Assembly: GCA_934500865.1 (NCBI GenBank)
Contig: CAKSUD010000033.1
Location: forward strand, 1-16,164
Source: an uncultured Clostridia bacterium
Lineage (GTDB): Bacteria; Bacillota; Clostridia; TANB77; RGIG9151
Direction: 5' to 3'
DNA: 16,164 bases
Shown here: positions 7,955 through 14,219 of the stretch, in pieces
Layout: each line of letters starts with the position of its first letter
Numbering within the stretch: position 1 is the first letter of the stretch
Notes under the pieces: generated by a model
Seen by the model: the letters and a program-made list of their open reading frames with translations, nothing else
What the model was told of the DNA's origin: nothing
Database searches by the model: none
Made by a program: the position numbers and the translations under genes

Positions 7955-8449
7955 CTATTGTTCAAGTAAACTAACATTATGCTCTTTTAATGACTTTTTA
8001 ACATCAATCACACGTTGATTAGCAGAACCTTTCCACTTTAGAGAAGGATTTCTAACTGCATCCATATATTGACCGTCAACAACAACATCAGCATAATTCA
8101 TTAATTCTTTATCCTTTAAATCCTTATCAAATGAAAATCCAGACCAAATCCATAAATCTTTTTTGGGGAACTTTGCCTTAAAAGCTTTTGCAAGTTTAGT
8201 AGTCCCCTCTATGTTTTTAGGATGACAAGGCTCCCCACCTAAAATTGATAATCCCTCTACATTTTCATTATCACATAAATTTAGTATCTTATCTAAAGTT
8301 TCATTTGTAAATTCTTTTCCACCGTTAAAATCATGTGTTTCCGGATTAAAACAATTCGGACAATTAAACGCACATCCCTGAGTAAAAATTGAAACTCTCA
8401 CACCAGGACCATTTGAAATATCCATCTTCCTTATCTTGTTGTATCTCAT
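7955..8449 (-). CDS. nrdG: Anaerobic ribonucleotide reductase activating protein NrdG
   Basis: NrdG is the radical SAM activase that puts the glycyl radical on NrdD, using S-adenosylmethionine and a 4Fe-4S cluster. The cluster motif CAFNCPNC supplies Cys26, Cys30 and Cys33 (CxxxCxxC), followed by the typical NPETHDFNGG region. The SAM-binding GGEP motif appears as SILGGEPCHP. The 164-residue length is normal. The ATG at 8449 follows AGAGG by eight bases, and this ribosome site overlaps the nrdD stop codon. The 11-base gap after nrdD shows one operon in the order nrdD-nrdG. A terminator follows. Confidence 0.96.
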   Translation of the reverse strand: MRYNKIRKMDISNGPGVRVSIFTQGCAFNCPNCFNPETHDFNGGKEFTNETLDKILNLCDNENVEGLSILGGEPCHPKNIEGTTKLAKAFKAKFPKKDLWIWSGFSFDKDLKDKELMNYADVVVDGQYMDAVRNPSLKWKGSANQRVIDVKKSLKEHNVSLLEQ

Positions 8450-8460
8450 AGCCGTATCCT

Positions 8461-10620
8461 CTATTCTTCTAAATCTTTATTATCAATATGTAACACTCTA
8501 TCCTTTATTTCATTAGTTCTACCTTTGTTCCAAAAATTCGTTCCGATATATCCACAAGTTCTTCTTGCAACATTTAATGTATTATGGTCTCTATTTCCAC
8601 AATTAGGGCAATACCATTCAAACTTGTCATCAATTAAGATTTCACCATCAAATCCACATTTTTGGCAATAATCTGATTTTGTATTTAACTCAGCATACAT
8701 TATATTATCATATATAAATTGTATTAATTGTTTAACTACATCAAGGTTATTTTGTAAATTAGGAGTTTCAACATAAGAAACAGCTCCTCCAGGGCTTAAA
8801 CGTTGGAATTCACTCTCAAGTTTTAGTTTAGAAAAAGCATCAATTTCTTCAAAAACAGGAACGTGATATGAATTAGTTATATAATTCCTATCTGTAATTC
8901 CTTCAATAACTCCAAATCTCTCTTTTAAACATTTTGCAAATTTATAAGTTGTTGATTCAATAGGAGTTCCGTACACGCTATAATCAATATTCTCTGCTTC
9001 TTTCCATTCCTTGCATTTATCATTCATTTTTTGCATAATTTCCAAGCCGAACTTTTTGCCGTCTGCATGTGTATGACTTACACCAGTCATAAACTTAACA
9101 CATTCATACAAACCAGCATATCCTAAAGAAATCGTTGAATATCCATTATGTAATAAATCATGAATACTTTCGCCCTTCTTAAGTCTTGCCAAAGCTCCGT
9201 TTTGCCATAAAATAGGTGCGACATCACTCTTAGCCTTTGCAAGTCTTTCATGTCTTGCTTGAAGTCCTCTATGGCATAACTCTAATCTATCCTCAAAAAG
9301 TTTCCAGAAAGTTTCAAAATTCTTATTAGCAGACAAAGCAACATCTACTAAATTAATTGTAACAACACCTTGGTTAAATCTTCCGTAATACTTAGGTTTA
9401 TTAGTCTTAGGGTCAACATATGGTGTTAAGAAAGAACGACATCCCATACAAGGATAACAATTTCCATTGCCATTTTTATCAATCTTTAGCTCACGCATCT
9501 TCTTTTCAGAAATATAATCAGGAGTCATTCTCTTTGCTGTACATTGTGCCGCAAGTTCAGTCAAATACCAATATTTACTGTTTTCATGAACATTGTCTTC
9601 TTCTAGTATATATAAAAGTTTAGGGAATGCAGGAGTAATATAAACTCCTTTTTCATTCTTCATTCCTTCCATTCTTTGTTTTAAGAATTCTTCAGTTATC
9701 AAAGCTAATTCTTCTTTATACTCAGTAGTTTCTCCAAGATAGAAACAAACACTTAAAAATGGTGCTTGACCATTAGTTGTAGTCATAGAATTTACTTGAT
9801 ATTGGAAAGTTTGAACACCATCTTTTATTTCTTTTAACAAATCTTCCCTAGCAAATTTCTCGCATTGCTCAATCGGTAAATTTCTATTTTTATATTTTCT
9901 TAAATAAACATTATAACTATCTCTGACAAACGGAGCTAAATGAGTCATAGTAACGGTAACTCCGCCATATTGGCTAGATGAAACTGCAGTTATAATTTGA
10001 GTTGCAATCGTCATAGCTGTAATAAATTTATGTGGTTTTTCAATTAAAACTCCATTAATTATTGTGCCATTTTGTAACATATCTTCTAAGTTAATCAAGT
10101 CACAATTATGTAATGCATTTTGAGCAAAGTAATCAGCATCATGGAAATGGATAATACCTGCGTCATGTGCTTTTACTATATCTTCAGGCAACAAAAATCT
10201 TCTTGTTATATCTGTACTTGTTATTCCGGCCAAGTAATCTCTTTGTGTAGTTACAACAGTAGCATTCTTATTAGAATTCTCTGTATTCCAATACTCACTT
10301 TCACCTTCAACAAGTTCTTTAATTGATTTATCAGTAGTATTAGCCTTTCTTATCAATTCTCTTGTATAACGATATGTAATATATCTTTTTGCTAACTTAT
10401 ATTTTCCAAGTTCCATTAGTTTTTGTTCAATAATATCTTGTATATCCTCAACTAAAATTCTGGATTTATTAAGTTGTTCTATATAAGCTATAATCTCATC
10501 AATTTGAGCCTTAGAAATTTTATCGCTTCCTCTAACTTCTTCATTTGCCTTTTGAATAGCCACTCTTATTTTCTCCGGATTATACTCAACTATTGTTCCA
10601 TCCCTTTTAATGATTTTCAT
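8461..10620 (-). CDS. nrdD: Class III anaerobic ribonucleoside-triphosphate reductase NrdD
   Basis: NrdD reduces ribonucleoside triphosphates to deoxynucleotides without oxygen, using a glycyl radical and formate in characterised members. The 719-residue protein starts with an ATP-cone allosteric domain (about 1-90, beginning IIKRDGTIVEYNPEKI). The barrel contains Cys173 in HNCDLINLED and Cys394 in CMGCRSFLTP, matching the active-site cysteines of the phage T4 and E. coli enzymes. The C-terminus has a zinc site (Cys652, Cys655, Cys671, Cys674) and the glycyl-radical loop RTCGYIG, where Gly690 corresponds to the first glycine of CGYLG in E. coli (Gly681). GGAGGAG precedes the ATG. The gene is intact and leads the nrdDG operon; the two NrdR-like boxes upstream suggest control by NrdR according to nucleotide levels. 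Confidence 0.97.
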   Translation of the reverse strand: MKIIKRDGTIVEYNPEKIRVAIQKANEEVRGSDKISKAQIDEIIAYIEQLNKSRILVEDIQDIIEQKLMELGKYKLAKRYITYRYTRELIRKANTTDKSIKELVEGESEYWNTENSNKNATVVTTQRDYLAGITSTDITRRFLLPEDIVKAHDAGIIHFHDADYFAQNALHNCDLINLEDMLQNGTIINGVLIEKPHKFITAMTIATQIITAVSSSQYGGVTVTMTHLAPFVRDSYNVYLRKYKNRNLPIEQCEKFAREDLLKEIKDGVQTFQYQVNSMTTTNGQAPFLSVCFYLGETTEYKEELALITEEFLKQRMEGMKNEKGVYITPAFPKLLYILEEDNVHENSKYWYLTELAAQCTAKRMTPDYISEKKMRELKIDKNGNGNCYPCMGCRSFLTPYVDPKTNKPKYYGRFNQGVVTINLVDVALSANKNFETFWKLFEDRLELCHRGLQARHERLAKAKSDVAPILWQNGALARLKKGESIHDLLHNGYSTISLGYAGLYECVKFMTGVSHTHADGKKFGLEIMQKMNDKCKEWKEAENIDYSVYGTPIESTTYKFAKCLKERFGVIEGITDRNYITNSYHVPVFEEIDAFSKLKLESEFQRLSPGGAVSYVETPNLQNNLDVVKQLIQFIYDNIMYAELNTKSDYCQKCGFDGEILIDDKFEWYCPNCGNRDHNTLNVARRTCGYIGTNFWNKGRTNEIKDRVLHIDNKDLEE

Positions 10621-10913
10621 TATTGTGTCTCCTCCTCTTATGTTCCTCGATAAATTAATACAAAGTTTTTATATTAAAATCGTTATCTATATCGGTAATA
10701 AAAATACAATATTTAGTATCCAAAAAATGTATTTTTACAACATCTTGTGTTTCACTGCTATTCAATATACATTTTTGAATTAAAAAATGCAACATTTAAA
10801 TATCTCTTTTTCGTCTCTTATCTTCTTTTTTCTTTAATTTTCTTAATATGGGTCTATGGTACTGTTTTTTGATTTTTGTATCAATCATCAATATGTATGT
10901 GTTTATATAATAC
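10621..10913. other. Noncoding AT-rich region between nrdD and the structured repeat
   Basis: This 293-base gap holds the nrdD ribosome site, two NrdR-like boxes (10704-10750) and a purine-rich stretch on the minus strand (about 10796-10860). The purine-rich stretch could encode a 30-residue Lys/Arg-rich peptide (10796-10888) but has no convincing ribosome site. No clear consensus promoter could be fixed: a poor pair, TTGTAA (10735-10740) and TACTAA (10713-10718) with a 16-base spacer, would lie inside the two boxes. Confidence 0.6.
10704..10750 (-). promoter_or_regulatory. Tandem NrdR-like boxes upstream of nrdD
   Basis: Two 16-bp partial palindromes, at 10704-10719 (ATACAATATTTAGTAT) and 10735-10750 (TTACAACATCTTGTGT), each agree with the NrdR consensus ACACwATATwTwGTGT at about 12 positions as I recall it. 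They are separated by 15 bases, so their starts are 31 bp apart, about three helical turns. That is the spacing known for paired NrdR boxes. They lie 84-130 bases upstream of the nrdD start. Confidence 0.6.
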
Positions 10914-10990
10914 TAAAAAAAGTGGACTAAAGTCCACGCTATGTTGACCTTCGGTCAACAACGTCAATGAACTTTTTTTGTTTTCTGTCG
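10914..10990 (-). repeat. Second copy of the 77-bp inverted duplicate
   Basis: This stretch is the exact reverse complement of bases 1-77, without any mismatch. It forms the terminator-proximal part of the structured element at 10914-11093. The match ends at 10914 because 10913 differs from its counterpart at base 78; the other end of the match is limited only by the window edge. Confidence 0.9.
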
Positions 10991-11093
10991 GTCGTTCGAG
11001 CTACTAATTAAAATTTTTAACGCTGATTTCATCAGCTAAATTTTAATTAGACCGGGTTTGTACTAAGTTAAAGTTTTAACTCATAGCTCGAAC
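10914..11093 (-). ncRNA. Candidate structured RNA: three-way junction, hairpins and terminator
   Basis: Read on the minus strand, the element is bounded by a 10-bp outer stem (TAGCTCGAAC 11084-11093 with GTTCGAGCTA 10994-11003). This encloses two arms: a small hairpin AGTTAA/TTAACT (11066-11081), and a long arm with a 13-bp stem (11004-11016 with 11038-11050) capped by GCTGAT/ATCAGC (11022-11036). After a single-stranded A-rich linker come the hairpins GTTGACC/GGTCAAC (10943-10959) and GTGGAC/GTCCAC (10922-10937), then seven T residues (10915-10921) forming an intrinsic terminator. Nested perfect stems plus a 3' terminator suggest a transcribed RNA of about 180 nt. No sure promoter is seen, so it could be the processed tail of the upstream transcript or a mobile palindromic repeat. 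I cannot match it to a named RNA family. Confidence 0.45.
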
Positions 11094-11106
11094 TTTCCTA
11101 GAAAAT

Positions 11107-11152
11107 AAAAAAGAAGTGGCTAAAAAACTTAAATAAGTCTTTTAACCACTTC
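11107..11152 (-). terminator. Terminator of the DUF6514-like gene
   Basis: The minus-strand stem GAAGTGG / CCACTTC (11146-11152 with 11113-11119) is extended inward by AT pairs across mismatches and followed by six T residues (11107-11112). It begins about 20 bases after the stop codon and about 14 bases before the structured element. Confidence 0.85.
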
Positions 11153-11172
11153 AATTAAAAGGGAAATATATA

Positions 11173-11454
11173 TTAAACAACATACCCTAAATCGTGAAGT
11201 ACGTTTTCTACAGTAGTAGGTATCACCGTATTTTTAGCCAGTAACTTTATAACCTTATCTGCTTCAACTTCTTCATCAACAATATACTCTAGAGTACGTT
11301 GTTCTGAGAGTTTTAAAACTCCGTCTGTTTTCTTTGAAATCTTAATTCCGTATTTATCCTCACCATTTTCAACTAAGTAGTATTCTAATAAAGCTTTTGA
11401 CGAATTTTCTCCACATTTTATCTTTCTTACAGCTTTTAAAATTTCATTACTCAT
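11173..11454 (-). CDS. Small protein resembling DUF6514
   Basis: This 93-residue acidic protein has a central YGIKISKK strand and the C-terminal pattern KLLAKNTVIPTTVENVLHDLG. That resembles the small clostridial DUF6514 family (typically VTPxxLxDVxxD near the end). No function is known to me for that family, and no signal peptide, membrane segment or catalytic motif is visible. The only nearby cysteine is in the KIKCGEN stretch close to the N-terminus. The ATG at 11454 has AGGAG only three bases upstream, but AAAGG nine bases upstream gives a workable ribosome site. It forms a single-gene unit with its own strong promoter and terminator. Confidence 0.65.
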   Translation of the reverse strand: MSNEILKAVRKIKCGENSSKALLEYYLVENGEDKYGIKISKKTDGVLKLSEQRTLEYIVDEEVEADKVIKLLAKNTVIPTTVENVLHDLGYVV

Positions 11455-11492
11455 TAGCTCCTACCTTTCCCCGGTCCATTTATTATATTTAA

Positions 11493-11521
11493 ATTATCCG
11501 ACAAAAAATGCGACTTGTCAA
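11493..11521 (-). promoter_or_regulatory. Promoter of the DUF6514-like gene, overlapping a terminator
   Basis: The -35 TTGACA (11516-11521), a 17-base spacer and -10 GATAAT (11493-11498) are close to the sigma-A consensus. The -35 box lies within the hairpin of the ymfH terminator (11509-11536). Confidence 0.8.
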
Positions 11522-11536
11522 TTAAAACAAATCGCA
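11503..11536 (-). terminator. Terminator of the ymfF-ymfH operon
   Basis: TGCGATTTGT (11527-11536, minus strand) pairs with ACAAGTCGCA (11509-11518) through ten positions with one G-T pair, and is followed by six T residues (11503-11508). It lies about 50 bases after the ymfH stop codon. Confidence 0.85.
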
Positions 11537-11587
11537 CTTTTTAACCATTGTTCGACACTTTTTGCTTTTCAAAATGCCATCAATCAT

Positions 11588-12859
11588 TTAATTTTTAGGC
11601 TTTATAATCGATATAGCTTCTTTTGAAAAATCAAAGTATTTATTTAACACATTTCTGACATCATCGACAGTAACTTCGTTAAAAGCATTTGCATATTCAA
11701 AAATATCCACATTTCTAAAAATATTTGCCATAAACATATGAGCAATCTTATCTACTGAATTAAATTGTCGAATATACTCACCACTTAACTTATTCTTAGT
11801 TCGCCTAAAGTCATCTATGTTAATACCTTCTGATTTTACTCTTTCAATTTCTTCCTTTATCTTTGAAACTACTTTATCATATTCTCTAGATTCCCCAGAT
11901 ATATTTACAAATCCATATGTCTTTTCTAAAGTAATATCTACCCCTAAAGGTGCTGTAACTAATCCTTCTTCATATAGTTTTTCATATAAATCTGAACTCT
12001 TACCAACTAACATCTCAAGCAAAATATCAAGTGCTATTTCTGTTCGAGTTATATCTTCAATATCAGGATTTATTTTGTATCCATACATAAATATAGGCAT
12101 AGAAACATCACAATCAGCCTCTTTTCTAGGCATACAAATCTTATCCTCTTCTTTCGTATAAAAACGCTCTATTTTTAATTTTTCCTTATCGGTCGGAACA
12201 TTATCCTCTATCATTCTAAAAATGCTTTCAGGGGAAACGTCACCAACTACAAATATAACCATATTGGATGGATCATAGAATGTATTGAAGCATTTATATA
12301 ATAGCTCTTTATTTATTCCGGATATACTTTCAATTGTTCCGGCAATATCCTTCTTAACAGAAAAATTATTATACAAACAATTTATAAAATTAAAATACAC
12401 TTGCCAGTCAGGGTCATCTTCATACATTCTGATTTCTTGTCCGATAATCCCCTTTTCATTTTCAACACTTTCATCTGTAATATAAGGATGTTGTACAAAG
12501 TCTAAAAGTAGCTTAAAACTTTCATCAAACCCTTGGGTACAAGAAAATAAATAAGAAGTGTGGGTAAAGCTAGTATATGCATTAGAACTAGAACCCATAG
12601 CAGCAAATTTGTCCATAGCACTGCCATCTTTCATAGAAAATAGCTTGTGCTCTAAAAAGTGTGCCACTCCGTCTGGAACTGTAAATGTCTCACCGGTTTC
12701 CGGTAATTTAAATTTATCATCTATTGAACCAAAATTAGTTGCAAACATAGCATATTTCTTTTGGTAACCCGGCTTAGGAATTACATATGCCCTAAGTCCA
12801 CAACTATACTCTTTTTTATACATAAGTTCATTTAACATATCATTTTCAATTATAACCAT
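11588..12859 (-). CDS. ymfH: M16-family zinc peptidase, YmfH type
   Basis: The 423-residue protein has the inverted zinc motif of M16 (insulinase/pitrilysin) peptidases, HFLEH (His67, Glu70, His71), and downstream glutamates in ENEKGIIGQE (Glu135, and Glu142 as probable third zinc ligand). The GQEIRMYEDDP run is typical of the YmfH branch. It should therefore be the catalytic partner of the adjacent, motif-less YmfF-like protein; M16 enzymes often pair an active with an inactive subunit. In Bacillus the ymfFH genes are associated with EF-P modification by name and neighbourhood, but neither efp nor ymfI is in this window, so the true substrate is open. AAGGAGGG lies eight bases before the ATG. 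It follows ymfF by 14 bases. Confidence 0.92.
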   Translation of the reverse strand: MVIIENDMLNELMYKKEYSCGLRAYVIPKPGYQKKYAMFATNFGSIDDKFKLPETGETFTVPDGVAHFLEHKLFSMKDGSAMDKFAAMGSSSNAYTSFTHTSYLFSCTQGFDESFKLLLDFVQHPYITDESVENEKGIIGQEIRMYEDDPDWQVYFNFINCLYNNFSVKKDIAGTIESISGINKELLYKCFNTFYDPSNMVIFVVGDVSPESIFRMIEDNVPTDKEKLKIERFYTKEEDKICMPRKEADCDVSMPIFMYGYKINPDIEDITRTEIALDILLEMLVGKSSDLYEKLYEEGLVTAPLGVDITLEKTYGFVNISGESREYDKVVSKIKEEIERVKSEGINIDDFRRTKNKLSGEYIRQFNSVDKIAHMFMANIFRNVDIFEYANAFNEVTVDDVRNVLNKYFDFSKEAISIIKPKN

Positions 12860-12873
12860 TTTTATCCCTCCTT

Positions 12874-14118
12874 TTATTCTTCGTTTCCGGTCATAAAATA
12901 AATAGTATCTAATTCAACGTATTTAGCCACATCAACAACATCACTTATTTGTACTTTCTTAACATTTTCAATTATCTCTTCAAGTGTTTTATTTGTACCA
13001 AGTAAAATTTGTGTATAGTTGAAATCTAACATTTGAGCCTGTTCATCTCTCATTGAATTTAAGCTGTTTTCAAGTGTTTTTAATGTTGTCTCATATTCTT
13101 CAGCTGTAATCTTTCCATTTTTCATATCTTCAACTTGCTCTAATATGGTATCAAGTGCCTTTTGGTGATTAGGAATTTCAATTCCGCAACTTATTCCCAT
13201 TACACTCTTTATCTTTTCATATCTTGAAAAAGCATAATAAGCCAAACTATTTTTCTCACGTACATTTTGGAAAAGCTTTGATTGAACTCCACCGCCTAAA
13301 ATTCCGTTATATACGAGCATCTTATAATAATCATCACTATTAGTATCAATATTTACTCTGTATCCCAACGATAATTTACCTTGGTTAATATCAAATTTTT
13401 CAGTATAATCTTTAACTTTTTCAACATTTACCTTTTTAGGTTCTGTTATCTCTAAAGCTTTTCTTGGACTGAACTTAAATTTACTTATTATATTTTTATA
13501 TTCTTCTTCAGTAAGGTCTCCTGATACAACAACATCAACTTGATAGTCATTTAGCATATCCCTATAGCCATTCATAAGTTCATCATCAGTAATTTTATCT
13601 ATTCTATCAGTCGTACCAAATTCACATAAGCCAAAAGGCTCGCCTTCAAACATTAATTCATAACATCTTTCTAGTGCATATTGAACCTTATCATTTTTTC
13701 TAGACTCAATTATGTCTTTAACTTGCTCTTTTTCTTGTGATACATAATCAGCCTTAAATTTTCCATTATCTAAAACAGGATTAAAAATAACATCATTAAT
13801 TAAATCAGCAAGTTCACCTAAAGTATCTTGATTAGTTCCTGTGTATTTCTTATTTACTGCTTCTCCATAAAACCTTATTATTTGGTTTTCACCCTTTTTA
13901 GAAACTCCGCAGTCAAACTTCGCACCATACAAACTTTCAAGTTTCTTTGAAATTTCTTTCATTGTAGGCAACTTTTCTGTTCCTCGTCTTAATATTGCCG
14001 GAATAAGCGCATTAATACTAACATTCTTAGCAGTCATAGGTGTAGAAAAAAACACTCCTATCATACTGGTTTTGAATTTGTTATTCTTTATAAAATTAAA
14101 TCTAACTCCATTATCCAT
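12874..14118 (-). CDS. ymfF: Inactive M16-family peptidase homologue, YmfF type
   Basis: The 414-residue protein has the M16 two-domain layout but lacks the HxxEH zinc motif: the corresponding early helix reads ALIPAILRRGTEKLP (about 34-48). The later half keeps the YNGILGGGVQSKLFQNVREKNSLAYY type block (within about 270-296), with the Arg and Tyr that in M16 enzymes contact the substrate. It is expected to be the non-catalytic subunit working with the downstream YmfH-like peptidase, in the same order as ymfF-ymfH in Bacillus. The ATG follows AAGGAGGT by seven bases. It starts the operon behind the promoter at 14144-14172. Confidence 0.9.
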   Translation of the reverse strand: MDNGVRFNFIKNNKFKTSMIGVFFSTPMTAKNVSINALIPAILRRGTEKLPTMKEISKKLESLYGAKFDCGVSKKGENQIIRFYGEAVNKKYTGTNQDTLGELADLINDVIFNPVLDNGKFKADYVSQEKEQVKDIIESRKNDKVQYALERCYELMFEGEPFGLCEFGTTDRIDKITDDELMNGYRDMLNDYQVDVVVSGDLTEEEYKNIISKFKFSPRKALEITEPKKVNVEKVKDYTEKFDINQGKLSLGYRVNIDTNSDDYYKMLVYNGILGGGVQSKLFQNVREKNSLAYYAFSRYEKIKSVMGISCGIEIPNHQKALDTILEQVEDMKNGKITAEEYETTLKTLENSLNSMRDEQAQMLDFNYTQILLGTNKTLEEIIENVKKVQISDVVDVAKYVELDTIYFMTGNEE

Positions 14119-14143
14119 TTTTTTACCTCCTTAGTATGTAGTT

Positions 14144-14172
14144 ATTTTAGTATATTATTTTCCGATACGCAA
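14144..14172 (-). promoter_or_regulatory. Promoter of the ymfF-ymfH operon
   Basis: A moderate pair, -35 TTGCGT (14167-14172) and -10 TAAAAT (14144-14149), is separated by exactly 17 bases. It lies 26 bases upstream of the ymfF start codon and downstream of the preceding hairpin. Confidence 0.6.
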
Positions 14173-14192
14173 TCATTATTCTAATTATTTTT

Positions 14193-14211
14193 GGGCGACT
14201 TTAAATCGCCC
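14193..14211. terminator. GC-rich hairpin after the splB-like gene, atypical terminator
   Basis: GGGCGA (14193-14198) and TCGCCC (14206-14211) form a perfect 6-bp stem with a 7-base loop, nine bases beyond the stop codon. On the minus strand it is followed by A residues, not T residues, so it is not a textbook intrinsic terminator in the direction of the gene; nor is there a good T run on the plus side. It may act as a weak terminator, an RNA-stabilising 3' end or an operator near the ymfF promoter. Confidence 0.4.
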
Positions 14212-14219
14212 CTTAAAAT

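Noticed and set aside
1..10990. A composite transposon bounded by the inverted repeats
   Set aside because: There is no transposase gene between or beside the repeats, the enclosed genes are housekeeping with similar base composition, and the repeats carry RNA-like hairpins and a terminator rather than typical insertion sequence ends.
11021..11050. A tRNA-like or T-box fold in the structured element
   Set aside because: The three-way junction lacks a CCA end, T-arm or D-arm sequences, an anticodon-like loop and the T-box TGGN motif.
11588..14118. The M16 pair as maturation proteases of a peptide antibiotic or PQQ cluster
   Set aside because: No precursor peptide, radical SAM maturase with SPASM domain or transporter is adjacent; the order and features fit the common ymfF-ymfH pair.
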